Positions 44,439 to 53,558 of a stretch of DNA of 64,000 nucleotides are shown piece after piece. The stretch's first letter is position 1. Each line of letters begins with the position of its first letter. The notes below the pieces were generated by a model. That model did not search any database and was not told the DNA's origin. It saw only the letters and a list, made by a program, of their open reading frames with translations. The stretch comes from Cohaesibacter marisflavi (GTDB taxonomy: Bacteria; Pseudomonadota; Alphaproteobacteria; Rhizobiales; Cohaesibacteraceae), in assembly GCF_900115225.1 (NCBI RefSeq), contig NZ_FOVR01000004.1, positions 372,001 to 436,000 on the forward strand. The letters run 5' to 3'. Both the position numbers and the translations under genes were made by a program.

Positions 44439-45299
44439 ATGAAACAGACTTCTTCTCCGCTCCCTCTTTCTCCACTCACGCTGGGCCCGATCCATTGGAC
44501 ACCGGCCCAACCGCCGCTCATCATGGGCATTATCAATGTGACGCCGGATAGTTTTTCCGATGGCGGACGCTTTCTGGCCGAGCAGAATGCTTTGGACCAT
44601 GCCAGACAGTTGGCTAACGAAGGCGCGCAGATACTCGATATCGGAGGGGAATCAACACGCCCTGGCGCAGATCTGGTGGTCGAGCAAGAAGAGCTGGACC
44701 GCGTCATTCCGGCCATCAGAGGCATCGCTGCAGCCGATCTTGGTCGGGCCATCTCCATTGATACCTACAAGGCCCGCGTCGCCGACAAGGCGCTGGCGGC
44801 CGGCGCCCATATCGTCAATGATGTGTGGGGCCTACAGCGCGAGCCGGACATCGCCAAAGCCGCAGCCGACCATCATGCACCGGTCATCATCAATCACTGG
44901 GAGAAAGAGCGCCAAAGCGATATCGACATCATGGAGCAGATGAAGCGATTCTTTGACCGCTCCATCGAGATCGCCCTCAAGGCCGGGGTCAAGCCAAGAG
45001 AAATCATTCTCGACCCCGGTTTTGGCTTTGCCAAAGATGCGGCAGAAAATATCGAAATTTTGGCTCGACTTGAACAATTGTGCGATTGGGAGTATCCAAT
45101 ATTGATTGGCACGTCACGAAAGAGATTTATCGGCAGCTTGACCGGTCGGGAGGAACCACGGGATCGGGTCTTCGGCACCGTCGCCTCAAATGTGATTGCC
45201 CTGATGAAGGGGGCCGCCATTTTCCGCGTGCATGACGTCGCAGCACACAAAGATGCGCTCGCCGTTGCACACGCCGTTTACGACCAACAACGGACCTGA
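44439..45299 (+). CDS. folP: Dihydropteroate synthase FolP
   Basis: FolP joins para-aminobenzoate to hydroxymethyldihydropterin diphosphate in folate synthesis. The 286-residue product is a TIM barrel with MGIINVTPDSFSDGGRF near residue 30, DIGGESTRPGAD, a central DVWGLQREPDIAK, PREIILDPGFGFAKDAAEN and LIGTSRKRFIG. These hold the pterin and pABA contacts. ATG 44439 was chosen; ATG 44412 nine codons earlier is possible and the ribosome sites do not decide it (GAAGG about 10 nt upstream of 44439). It starts a folP-folB-folK operon. Confidence 0.93.
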   Translation: MKQTSSPLPLSPLTLGPIHWTPAQPPLIMGIINVTPDSFSDGGRFLAEQNALDHARQLANEGAQILDIGGESTRPGADLVVEQEELDRVIPAIRGIAAADLGRAISIDTYKARVADKALAAGAHIVNDVWGLQREPDIAKAAADHHAPVIINHWEKERQSDIDIMEQMKRFFDRSIEIALKAGVKPREIILDPGFGFAKDAAENIEILARLEQLCDWEYPILIGTSRKRFIGSLTGREEPRDRVFGTVASNVIALMKGAAIFRVHDVAAHKDALAVAHAVYDQQRT

Positions 45300-45303
45300 C
45301 CCG

Positions 45304-45675
45304 ATGGATCGCATCATCCTCCGAGACCTCGCATTCTTTGCCTATCACGGTGTTTTTGAAGAAGAAGCCACCCTCGGGCAGCGTTTCTATTTCGATCTGG
45401 ATTGTTATCTGGACATGCGCCCGGCCGGCCAGAGCGACGATGAAACAAAGACCGTGCGCTACGATTTTATCGTCAAGCGCCTGGCAGATATCGTCCAGAA
45501 CCAGCGTTTCAAGTTGATTGAAGCTCTGGCCGAAGCGGTAGCCAAGGATCTGTTGACCCAGTTTCCGCAATTGCAACAGGTCAGGATCAAGGTTCGTAAA
45601 CCGGAAGCCCCCATCCCCGCGATCATCAAAGACATAGCAGTGGAAATTACCAGAGACCGCAAGGATTATGCATGA
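45304..45675 (+). CDS. folB: Dihydroneopterin aldolase FolB
   Basis: FolB turns dihydroneopterin into hydroxymethyldihydropterin and glycolaldehyde. The 123-residue T-fold protein has MDRIILRDLAFFAYHGVFEEEATLGQRFYFD (catalytic Glu in the GxFxEE/EATLGQ region) and DFIVKRLADIVQNQRFKLIEALAE. It starts 4 bp after the folP stop and overlaps folK (ATGATGA). Confidence 0.95.
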   Translation: MDRIILRDLAFFAYHGVFEEEATLGQRFYFDLDCYLDMRPAGQSDDETKTVRYDFIVKRLADIVQNQRFKLIEALAEAVAKDLLTQFPQLQQVRIKVRKPEAPIPAIIKDIAVEITRDRKDYA

Positions 45676-46178
45676 TGAACGGCACGTCACCGGAAACTGA
45701 GGTGTATATCTCGCTGGGCGGCAATATTGGGGATCCGGCGATCACCATTGAAGACGCCCTTTCGACCCTTTCCTCCCAGAAAGGCGTGCGGGTTATGTCC
45801 CGCTCGCCTTATTACATTACTCCGCCATGGGGCAAAACCGATCAAGCCGAATTCATCAATGCCTGCGCCCTCATCAAGACGACACTGCCCGCAAGCGAAT
45901 TGCTCGCGGTCTGTCTTGCCGTTGAAAAGAGCATGGGGCGCATCAGGGGTGAGCATTGGGGTCCGCGCATCATCGACATTGATTTGCTGACTTATGGGGA
46001 TCAGGTGATAGATGAGGATAAGCTGAAAATCCCTCACCCCTTTATCAACGAACGCGCCTTTGTGCTAGTGCCCTTGCGCGATCTCGCGCCAGACTTCTCC
46101 CTGAATGGCCAATCGATTGATTCCATGCTGGAAAATCTGGACGTGACAGGCATCAGCCTGCTTGATAAACATAAGTGA
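45672..46178 (+). CDS. folK: Hydroxymethyldihydropterin pyrophosphokinase FolK
   Basis: FolK activates hydroxymethyldihydropterin with ATP. The 168-residue product has VYISLGGNIGDPAITIEDAL near residue 11, YYITPPWGKTDQAEFINACA, EKSMGRIRGEHWGPRIIDIDLLTYG and IPHPFINERAFVLVPLRDLAP. These are complete substrate and ATP sites. It overlaps folB by 4 bp, so the three folate steps are made together. Confidence 0.95.
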   Translation: MMNGTSPETEVYISLGGNIGDPAITIEDALSTLSSQKGVRVMSRSPYYITPPWGKTDQAEFINACALIKTTLPASELLAVCLAVEKSMGRIRGEHWGPRIIDIDLLTYGDQVIDEDKLKIPHPFINERAFVLVPLRDLAPDFSLNGQSIDSMLENLDVTGISLLDKHK

Positions 46179-46311
46179 AATCACCAAGCGGACACTTGTT
46201 CGCAACCTCCCTTTCTTCCAGAGGACTATTTTCACCTCGACGACTTCGCCAGAAGCCTTGCGCCGCAAGACCTCTGGCCTCCTCATCCATTTGCTCCAAA
46301 GGATTTTGACT

Positions 46312-46863
46312 ATGACAAAAGCTTTGAAAATTGCCGGTATTTGCGGCAGCTTGCGCGAAGGGGCCTATTCCCGTTCGCTGATGGCGGCCATGGCAGATTT
46401 GCTGCCTGAGGGCACTGAATTCAATAGCGTGGATATCGCATCGATCCCCCTCTATAATCAGGATATGGACACGGCGAACGGCCCCGAGGCCGTTTTCGCC
46501 AGCCGCAAACTGATTGCCGAAAGCGATGCGGTCCTGATCACCTTGCCAGAATTTAACCACGGCATTCCCGGTGTTCTCAAAAACGCGCTCGACTGGCTGT
46601 CCCGCCCGGCCTTTACCAGCTGCTTCACCAACAAGCCGGTACTGTTTGCCACTATTGCTCCGGGGCCTCTTGGTGGCGTGCGGGCGCAAGCACAGATGCG
46701 CGAGACCCTCTCCTGTATGCTTTGCAAGATGCTCCCCCTGCCGGAAATCGCGGTCACCTTCGCTGGTCAGAAATTCCCCAACGGCAAACTCGAAGATGAA
46801 GCCACCACGAAGCATCTGCAAACCGTGGTCGGCTCATTCCTCGATCAGGCAGACCTGCGTTAA
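46312..46863 (+). CDS. NADPH-dependent FMN reductase family protein
   Basis: The 183-residue flavodoxin-like protein has GICGSLREGAYSRSLM (phosphate loop for FMN) at residue 8 and LPEFNHGIPGVLKNALDWLSRP, typical of ChrR/AzoR/NQO-type flavin reductases. It may reduce quinones, azo compounds or chromate; no substrate can be assigned. ATG 46312 has AAAGGA upstream. It lies 133 bp after folK on the same strand with no clear terminator between. Confidence 0.88.
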   Translation: MTKALKIAGICGSLREGAYSRSLMAAMADLLPEGTEFNSVDIASIPLYNQDMDTANGPEAVFASRKLIAESDAVLITLPEFNHGIPGVLKNALDWLSRPAFTSCFTNKPVLFATIAPGPLGGVRAQAQMRETLSCMLCKMLPLPEIAVTFAGQKFPNGKLEDEATTKHLQTVVGSFLDQADLR

Positions 46864-46885
46864 GCGCAGATAGAAAATAAGCTTG

Positions 46886-47320
46886 TTAGAAATGATGTTT
46901 GGCAGCAAACGGTCCATACCGTTTGCTTGCCCCGATAAGGTAAGCCGTGGACCATCCGATATAGATGAAGCCGGCAATCCCCTCCAGCGCCCCCAGAATG
47001 CGCCAATGCTCTGACAGAATGATATCGCCATAGCCCAGCGTGGAGAAGGTCACGGTGGAGAAATAGAGCGACTCATCAAAATCCGGCAACGCCCCCACCA
47101 TCCAGTAAGTTACGGCCCACACCCATATCTGCAACGCGTGGATGACAAAAACACCCAGCACGGTGACAACCATCAGCCACATCTTGCGATAATGAATGGC
47201 GATATTAGACCAGATAAGCGCCAGAACACGCACACGGTTGAAGACTTCAATAAGTCCCAACATCTGCACAAAAACGCAGATCGTGATCACCAGACATCCC
47301 ACAAAAAGGCTGATCAGCAT
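46886..47320 (-). CDS. Two-helix ion channel protein (K+ channel-like)
   Basis: The 144-residue protein has an N-terminal helix (about 1-24), a second near 48-72 and a third near 105-130. Between the last two lies a pore loop with the selectivity-filter sequence TVTFSTLGYGDI (residues 89-100). The filter TLGYGD is that of potassium-type channels. It lacks a regulatory RCK domain, so gating is unknown. It runs convergent with the FMN reductase gene. Confidence 0.83.
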   Translation of the reverse strand: MLISLFVGCLVITICVFVQMLGLIEVFNRVRVLALIWSNIAIHYRKMWLMVVTVLGVFVIHALQIWVWAVTYWMVGALPDFDESLYFSTVTFSTLGYGDIILSEHWRILGALEGIAGFIYIGWSTAYLIGASKRYGPFAAKHHF

Positions 47321-47368
47321 AGCCTTGTCCCCTCAAACTGGATCTTGCTCTTTGAGGTAGCGTAACAA

Positions 47369-47401
47369 GAAAAAGTCGCGCATCAGTAAATGAAGCGCGA
47401 C
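47369..47401 (-). terminator. Intrinsic terminator after pccB
   Basis: The stem GTCGCGC / GCGCGAC has loop ATCAGTAAATGAA. Read on the minus strand it ends in a run of T. It lies 43 bp past the pccB stop. Confidence 0.85.
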
Positions 47402-47443
47402 CGGATAAAGCTACGTCAGGATTTCAACAGACAAAATAACGCG

Positions 47444-48976
47444 TTAAAGCGGAATATTGTCATGCTTCTTCCACGGATTCTCCAACCGTTTGTTGCGCAG
47501 CATACGCAAGGCGCGTGACACACGCAAACGCGTGCGGAATGGCATGATGACCTCATCAATAAAGCCCCTTTCGGCCGCGACAAACGGCGACAGGAAACGG
47601 TCTTCATAATCCTTGGTATGAGCGGCGATCTTGTCAGGATCATCAAGATCCTTGCGGAAGATGATTTCTACCGCTCCTTTCGCCCCCATCACGGCAATCT
47701 GGGCGCTCGGCCATGCATAGTTGACGTCACCACGCAAATGCTTGGAACCCATCACATCATAGGCTCCACCATAGGCCTTGCGTGTGATCACGGTCACTTT
47801 GGGCACAGTCGCCTCGGCATAGGCAAACAGCAGCTTGGCGCCATGCTTGATCAACCCGCCATATTCCTGATCGGTGCCGGGCAGGAACCCGGGCACATCC
47901 ACCAGTGTGACCACCGGAATCTCGAAGGCATCACAAAAGCGCACGAAACGCGCAGCCTTGCGCGAACAGTCGCTATCCAGCACACCGGCCAGAACCATCG
48001 GTTGGTTGGCCACGATGCCGATGGTGCGCCCTTCCATGCGACCAAAACCGGTGATGATGTTGCGAGCAAAGCTTTCCTGAATTTCAAAGAAATCGCCCTC
48101 ATCAACCAGTTTGAGGATCAGTTCCTTCATGTCATACGGCTTGTTCGGATTATTCGGCACCAGTGTATCCAGCGAAGGCTCTTCGCGGTCCCATGGGTCG
48201 AAATTGTCGAGCAAGGGAGGATCGGAAAAGTTATTGGCAGGCAGGAAGTCAATCAGACGCCGCATCTGCGACAAGGCCTCAATATCGTCATCATAAGCCC
48301 CGTCCGCGATGGATGACTTGGTCGTATGCACGGACGCACCACCAAGCTGTTCGGAGGTAACTTCCTCGTTGGTCACCGTCTTGACCACTTCCGGCCCCGT
48401 CACGAACATGTAGGAGCGATCCCGCACCATGAAGATGAAGTCGGTCATTGCCGGCGAGTAGACATCGCCCCCCGCGCATGGCCCCATGATGAGGGAAATC
48501 TGCGGAATGACACCTGAAGACATCACATTGCGCTGGAACACCTCGCCATAGCCGCCCAGAGCATCGACCCCTTCCTGAATGCGCGCCCCACCAGCATCGA
48601 ACAGGCCGATAATCGGCGCGCGGCTTTTCAGGGCCATATCCTGGATCTTGATGATCTTCTGGGCATGGGTCCAGGAGAGAGAGCCTCCGAGCACCGTGAA
48701 ATCCTTGGCAAAAATATAGACGATCCGTCCATTGACGGTGCCCCACCCGGTCACAACACCATCGCCCGGCATCTTGACCTTTTCCATGCCGAAATCCGTG
48801 CATTTATGCTGCACATACATGTCGAATTCTTCAAACGAGCCTTCATCCAGAAAGGCTTCTATCCGCTCGCGGGCTGTTAGCTTGCCTCGTTCGTGTTGCG
48901 CGTCCACGCGATTCTGGCCGCCCCCCAACCGGGCCTGCTCACGGCGCTTTTCCAGCTCAGCAATTACATTTTTCAT
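47444..48976 (-). CDS. pccB: Propionyl-CoA carboxylase carboxyltransferase beta subunit PccB
   Basis: PccB transfers carboxyl from PccA-bound biotin to propionyl-CoA. The 510-residue crotonase-type protein has two carboxyltransferase lobes: [36 protein letters not shown] and [19 protein letters not shown] in the first, then [34 protein letters not shown] and [16 protein letters not shown] in the second. ATG 48976 ([20 protein letters not shown]) was chosen. Unlike the usual pccB-pccA neighbours, here the fol cluster lies between it and pccA. Confidence 0.95.
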   Translation of the reverse strand: MKNVIAELEKRREQARLGGGQNRVDAQHERGKLTARERIEAFLDEGSFEEFDMYVQHKCTDFGMEKVKMPGDGVVTGWGTVNGRIVYIFAKDFTVLGGSLSWTHAQKIIKIQDMALKSRAPIIGLFDAGGARIQEGVDALGGYGEVFQRNVMSSGVIPQISLIMGPCAGGDVYSPAMTDFIFMVRDRSYMFVTGPEVVKTVTNEEVTSEQLGGASVHTTKSSIADGAYDDDIEALSQMRRLIDFLPANNFSDPPLLDNFDPWDREEPSLDTLVPNNPNKPYDMKELILKLVDEGDFFEIQESFARNIITGFGRMEGRTIGIVANQPMVLAGVLDSDCSRKAARFVRFCDAFEIPVVTLVDVPGFLPGTDQEYGGLIKHGAKLLFAYAEATVPKVTVITRKAYGGAYDVMGSKHLRGDVNYAWPSAQIAVMGAKGAVEIIFRKDLDDPDKIAAHTKDYEDRFLSPFVAAERGFIDEVIMPFRTRLRVSRALRMLRNKRLENPWKKHDNIPL

Positions 48977-49205
48977 GATAAGGAGCCCCCAGACCAACAG
49001 TGTTTACGCACCGCTTACGCTCTTCCCACAAGGTCGCATCACCGACCACTGCGCAAGCAGATATCGATCAATATGGCAAAGGCCCGAGCACGCAGACCTT
49101 TGCCTGTATAAGGGCTAACACATATATTTTGGAGCAAATAGCTGGCAGATCGGATGAAAGCCTGAGAGAATAGTCTTAGGCTATAAGCACGAGAGCACCA
49201 GAAAA

Positions 49206-50054
49206 TCAGGGACGCAGGGCTGTAATGACCTGAACGGCGGCTTCAAACTCCGCCCGGCGGAAAACACGGCGTTTGGTGGCTTCTTCATCCTCGCCCCAAA
49301 GCTCGATATTCCAGTCTTCATCCACCATGGCCGCATTCCACACAGCCTCAGGCTCTAGAAACCCATCCCACAGGGCAAAAGGCAACAGCGCCGAACCGGT
49401 CAATGTCATCATGCTGTGCAACGCACCAAGCTGATAGACATCCAGATCGGCCCAGAGCGCCCTCAGACGCTCTCCCATCACCGGAGACTGCCTGATAGCA
49501 AGAATGCCACTGGCCTGCACGAATCGGCCCCCAAGGGCTTCCTCGGCCCTATCCAGCACAGGATGCCAATGGTCCTTCTGTCGCTGCACCAACCGTTCCG
49601 GGTGGCTCGCCGGATAGCAAATGAAGTCATTATTGAGATAGGCGATGATTTCTTCGATGATCGCCTCGCGCGCCTCTTCAACGCCATCTACCGTGGAATT
49701 GAGAAGACGGGTCAACGGCATCAAGGCCGGATTGATTTCCTTCTCCTGCGCGTCCCATTCGGCAACAAGGGCTTCGGCGAGCTGACGGGTTGGCACGCAC
49801 ACGGTCTTCTTAGCCGGGCTTTTTACCTTGCGACCATCCAGCAAAACGCAATAGAGCGTTTCGCCTCCAAGGGCCTCACCATTGCCCTCTTCTGTGCCAA
49901 CGGAAACATCCTTATAGAATCGCTTGGGCAAAGCCGCCTTCGCCGCTTCTTTCGAGCGCATCATGGGGTTTTCGGTGCTGTCCTTTTGTCCCGGCGCAAA
50001 ATCACCAAACAGCACGCCGAACGTTTCGCGCGAATCCTTATCCTGTTCTGCCAT
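49206..50054 (-). CDS. ATP12-family F1-ATPase assembly chaperone
   Basis: The 282-residue protein matches the alphaproteobacterial ATP12 homologues: LPKRFYKDV, LDGRKVKSPAKK, LAEALVAEWDAQEKEINPALMPLTRLLNSTVD and the acidic C-terminal half. In eukaryotes ATP12 binds the free ATPase alpha subunit; the bacterial homologue is assumed to assist F1 assembly. The first about 45 residues (with the GVLFGDFAPG segment) look poorly conserved. It is the last gene of the degP-rarA-crcB-rluC-HAD run. Confidence 0.85.
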   Translation of the reverse strand: MAEQDKDSRETFGVLFGDFAPGQKDSTENPMMRSKEAAKAALPKRFYKDVSVGTEEGNGEALGGETLYCVLLDGRKVKSPAKKTVCVPTRQLAEALVAEWDAQEKEINPALMPLTRLLNSTVDGVEEAREAIIEEIIAYLNNDFICYPASHPERLVQRQKDHWHPVLDRAEEALGGRFVQASGILAIRQSPVMGERLRALWADLDVYQLGALHSMMTLTGSALLPFALWDGFLEPEAVWNAAMVDEDWNIELWGEDEEATKRRVFRRAEFEAAVQVITALRP

Positions 50055-50080
50055 CAGACTGTCCCGTCAGGTTCGGAGTT

Positions 50081-50743
50081 TCAAAGACGCCCCAGCAAGG
50101 CATGCAGCGCCGGATAATCATCGACAATATGCTCGGCCCCTGCGTCTCTCAACACATCAGAAGTATGATAGCCCCAGCTTACGCCGATGGGGGTTACCTT
50201 GGCATTGATGGCCATTTCCATATCGTAGCTGGTATCGCCGATCATATAGGTGTCTTCCGGACGCGCACCTGTCTGTTCCATCGCTTGCAAAATCATGCCC
50301 GGATGCGGTTTGGAAGGCGCTCGGTCGGCTGTTTGCACCGTCACAAACAGATCATGCCAGTCATAGCAATCAAACAGATGAAGAACGCCGCGATAGGCTT
50401 TGCCGGTCGCAATGCCGAGCAACACATTGGCGTCCTTGGCGATCGCCTCAATGGCTTCCTTGGCGCCATCATAGAGCAGCTCAATGGCGTCTCCACTGGC
50501 CCGCTTGGCGATGACATAGTCCTTGTAGCTTTGAACAATCGCCGCATTGGCAGCTAGACTCAAGTCCGGCGCAAGTTTGACAATCGCTTCTGGCAGCGAC
50601 AATCCGATAATGGAACGCGTGGCGTCAGCCGTGGGCGGCTCAAGGCTATGCACCCCGAACGCATGTTCCATGCCCTCTACAATCGTGTGCTGGCTATCCA
50701 CCAGAGTACCGTCGCAATCAAAGATAAAGAGTTTGAGGCTCAT
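50081..50743 (-). CDS. HAD-superfamily hydrolase (phosphoglycolate-phosphatase-like)
   Basis: The 220-residue HAD has MSLKLFIFDCDGTLVDSQ (motif I with the nucleophile Asp at D10 or so), a helical cap with LPEAIVKLAPDLSL, TGKAYRGVLHLF (motif II/III region) and the C-terminal MIGDTSYDMEMAINA (motif IV). This is a phosphoglycolate phosphatase/pyrophosphatase type. Start ATG 50743 was chosen for the conserved strand. It sits between rluC and the ATP12 gene with a 26-bp gap to the latter and 57 bp from rluC. Confidence 0.87.
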   Translation of the reverse strand: MSLKLFIFDCDGTLVDSQHTIVEGMEHAFGVHSLEPPTADATRSIIGLSLPEAIVKLAPDLSLAANAAIVQSYKDYVIAKRASGDAIELLYDGAKEAIEAIAKDANVLLGIATGKAYRGVLHLFDCYDWHDLFVTVQTADRAPSKPHPGMILQAMEQTGARPEDTYMIGDTSYDMEMAINAKVTPIGVSWGYHTSDVLRDAGAEHIVDDYPALHALLGRL

Positions 50744-50800
50744 GAGAGGGGCCCTCACGCTGAATGGAAACACATGTCGGAGCGAATCTTGGCAGTGCAA

Positions 50801-51814
50801 TCAGTCTTCGGAGCCGAGTTCATCCTCGATCTCGGGATCATAGGCAGACTCGTCAAAGCCCAGAAGGTTCCAGCTCTGTTGCATATGGGGAGGAAGCGGC
50901 GCACTGACATCCAGCATACCGCCCTTCGGGTGCGGAATGCGGATGCGGCGTGCATGCAGATGAAGCTTTTTCTGGATACCGCCCGGAAATTCCCAATTCT
51001 CGACGTTGAAATATTTGGGGTCTCCGACGATAGGACATTCCATATAGGCCGTGTGCACACGCAACTGATGGGTCCGACCGGTCACCGGCTTGAGCACCAG
51101 CCAGGACATCTTCTGTCCGGATGTTTCAACGACGGAATAATGGGTAACAGCATGCTGCGCCCCCTGATCTCCATGCCGCGCAATGCGCATGCGGTCGCCA
51201 TCTTCGGCCTGATATTTGGCCAGATAGGTGGAGATGCGAGCTTGATGCGGCTTTGGCACACCACGCACCAGCGCCCAATAGGTTTTCTGGGTGGAGCGTT
51301 CGCGGAAAGCCTTGGTCAGTTCCATGGCGATGGAACGCTTGCGCGCCAGAACCAGCACGCCCGACGTGTCCCGGTCGAGCCGATGCACAAGGCGTGGCTT
51401 CTGCCCGTTGCGATCACGCAAGGCTTCCAGCATGCCATCCACATGGCGGCTCATGCCCGAGCCACCCTGCACCGCCAAGCCTGCCGGCTTGTTAATGACA
51501 AACAGATCCTTGTCTTCGTAAAGCATGATCGACTTGAGAAATTCCCCATCATCATCCGATGCGCGTGGCATGGCGCGTTTGGGAGCAGCATTCTGGGATT
51601 TCTCATCGGTTGCTAGAGGCGGAATGCGCACTTCCTGCCCCTTCATCAGCCGCGCGTTGGTTTTCACCCGCTTTCCATCGACACGCACCTGTCCCGTGCG
51701 CAGCAACTTCTGCAATTGGCCAAAGGAAAGACCCGGATAATGCTCCTTGAACCAGCGGTCCAGGCGCAGCCCGTCTTCATCCCCTGTCACTTCACGAAAC
51801 TGAATGGTTGCCAT
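50801..51814 (-). CDS. rluC: 23S rRNA pseudouridine synthase, RluC family
   Basis: The 337-residue RluA-family enzyme has an N-terminal S4 RNA-binding domain (residues about 12-72, LDRWFKEHYPGLSFGQLQKLLRTGQVRVDGKRVK) and a catalytic domain with HRLDRDTSGVLVLARK, where the Asp is the nucleophile. It has VTGRTHQLRVH near residue 240. RluC modifies 23S rRNA at several positions; RluD and RluA are paralogues. Position next to crcB and the HAD gene is common in alphaproteobacteria. ATG 51814 starts MATIQFREVTGDEDGLRL. Confidence 0.88.
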   Translation of the reverse strand: MATIQFREVTGDEDGLRLDRWFKEHYPGLSFGQLQKLLRTGQVRVDGKRVKTNARLMKGQEVRIPPLATDEKSQNAAPKRAMPRASDDDGEFLKSIMLYEDKDLFVINKPAGLAVQGGSGMSRHVDGMLEALRDRNGQKPRLVHRLDRDTSGVLVLARKRSIAMELTKAFRERSTQKTYWALVRGVPKPHQARISTYLAKYQAEDGDRMRIARHGDQGAQHAVTHYSVVETSGQKMSWLVLKPVTGRTHQLRVHTAYMECPIVGDPKYFNVENWEFPGGIQKKLHLHARRIRIPHPKGGMLDVSAPLPPHMQQSWNLLGFDESAYDPEIEDELGSED

Positions 51815-51833
51815 TCGATCAAACTTTCTTCGT

Positions 51834-52211
51834 TCACACCAGCGCGCGGGCTGCCGAAAGCCCCACAAAGAGCGCCACAATACCGCCCGCCAGCGAGATT
51901 GCAATATAAAACAGTGCCAAACCCGACTGCCCCCGCTCGGTCATTGTCACAATGTCGAGTGAGAAGGTGGAAAAGGTCGTAAAACCGCCCAATAAACCCG
52001 TCGTCAGCAGCAGGCGAATTTCCGTACTGGCACTGAACCGGACCGCGAGAAAATGAATAAGCAGCCCCATGAAAAAGGAGCCGACGATATTACAAATCAT
52101 CGTGCCATAGGGCAGCCCGCTGCCAAAAGAGCGCAACGCAGCCAAACCGACCAGATGCCGCAAACTTGCCCCGCAAGCGCCGCCGATAGCCACAAAAATA
52201 AATTGATTCAT
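51834..52211 (-). CDS. crcB: Fluoride channel CrcB (Fluc)
   Basis: The 125-residue four-helix protein has IFVAIGGACGASLRHLVGL at the N-terminus and TTGLLGGFTTFSTFSLD near residue 70, the fluoride-permeation signature. It works as an antiparallel dimer to expel F-. ATG 52211 overlaps the rarA stop by 4 bp (ATGA). I see no fluoride riboswitch sequence before it, as the gene is inside an operon. Confidence 0.93.
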   Translation of the reverse strand: MNQFIFVAIGGACGASLRHLVGLAALRSFGSGLPYGTMICNIVGSFFMGLLIHFLAVRFSASTEIRLLLTTGLLGGFTTFSTFSLDIVTMTERGQSGLALFYIAISLAGGIVALFVGLSAARALV

Positions 52212-53551
52212 TTGTTTCTTTCCATTCTCAATCTGGACCAATAGTCCAGACGTTTGCGCAATTCCCGCTCAAAACCACGTTCAACCGGCTCATAAAAGAC
52301 TTTCCGCCCCATCGCTTCAGGAAAATAGTCCTGTCCGGAAAAGGCATCCGGTTCATCATGGTCGTAGCGATAGCCATCGCCATAGCCCTGTTCTGCCATA
52401 AACTTGGTCGGGGCATTGAGAATATGCTTCGGTGGAGGCAGGGAGCCTCCGCGTTTGGCCGCATCCATCGCAGCCGCAAAGGCCATGTAGCCCTTGTTTG
52501 ATTTTGGTGCCGTAGCGAGATAGATCGCCAGTTGCGAGAGCGCGTAATAGCCTTCGGGCGCTCCGACCAGCTGGAATGCCTCGCGGGCTGCCTGTGCTTG
52601 CACGAGCGCATTCGGGTCAGCCAGTCCGATGTCTTCGGATGCCATGACGGTCATGCGCCTCAGGATATATAACGGATCTTCCCCCGCATCAAGCATCCGG
52701 CACATATAGTAGAGCGCCGCATCCGGGTCTGAGCCACGGATAGACTTGTGAAAGGCGGAAATCAGATTGTAATGGCCTTCTGCCGATTTGTCATACACCG
52801 GCGCGCGGCGTTGCAGGATACGCCCCAATTGCTCAGGCGTGAAAATCTCATCTTCCTGAGCAGCCCGCCAAACCTCCTGCGCCAACGTCAGCGACGAGCG
52901 ACCATCGCCATCAGCCATGCGGATAAGGGCCGTTCGGGCGTCATCATCAAGCGGCAAACGCTGCCCCAACGCCTCTTCGGCGCGTGACAGCAACTGCCCG
53001 ATGGCATCATCATCGAGGCTTTGGAAGGTCAGAACCTGAGAGCGCGACAAAAGCGCAGCATTGAGTTCAAAGGAGGGATTTTCCGTTGTGGCACCAACCA
53101 GCACCACCGTACCGTCTTCCATAACGGGCAGAAAGCTATCCTGCTGCGCCTTGTTGAAGCGATGGATCTCGTCGACAAACAACAGCGTCGTCTTGCCCAT
53201 CCGGCGCCTGTCACGGGCCGCTTCAAACACTTTCTTGAGGTCGGAAACACCAGAGAAAATAGCTGAGATCTGTTCGAAATGAAGATCCGTTCCATCCGCC
53301 AGAAGCCGCGCAACCGTCGTTTTGCCCGTGCCCGGCGGTCCCCACAGGATGAGACACCCAAGCGATCCGCTTTTCAGCATGCGCGTCAAGGTGCCATCCG
53401 GGCCCACCAGATGCTGTTGTCCAACAACATCTTTCAGCTGCCTCGGTCGCAGCAAATCAGCAAGAGGCCGGGAAGCTCCCTCCCCGGTCTCATCACCTTT
53501 TCCGGCAGAGCTGGAAACCTCCAGCCCTGCATTTTCAAACAAATTGCTCAC
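52208..53551 (-). CDS. rarA: Replication-associated recombination protein RarA (MgsA)
   Basis: The 447-residue clamp-loader-like AAA+ ATPase has Walker A LWGPPGTGKTT, Walker B TLLFVDEIHRFNKAQQD, GATTENPSFELN (sensor) and the C-terminal MgsA tetramerisation region (RGSDPDAALYYMCRMLDAGEDPLYILRRM). It acts at stalled replication forks. The N-terminus is uncertain. GTG 53551 lies just after the degP stop, in keeping with operon spacing, but has only a weak ribosome site. Confidence 0.92.
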   Translation of the reverse strand: MSNLFENAGLEVSSSAGKGDETGEGASRPLADLLRPRQLKDVVGQQHLVGPDGTLTRMLKSGSLGCLILWGPPGTGKTTVARLLADGTDLHFEQISAIFSGVSDLKKVFEAARDRRRMGKTTLLFVDEIHRFNKAQQDSFLPVMEDGTVVLVGATTENPSFELNAALLSRSQVLTFQSLDDDAIGQLLSRAEEALGQRLPLDDDARTALIRMADGDGRSSLTLAQEVWRAAQEDEIFTPEQLGRILQRRAPVYDKSAEGHYNLISAFHKSIRGSDPDAALYYMCRMLDAGEDPLYILRRMTVMASEDIGLADPNALVQAQAAREAFQLVGAPEGYYALSQLAIYLATAPKSNKGYMAFAAAMDAAKRGGSLPPPKHILNAPTKFMAEQGYGDGYRYDHDEPDAFSGQDYFPEAMGRKVFYEPVERGFERELRKRLDYWSRLRMERNK

Positions 53552-53558
53552 TTCAATC

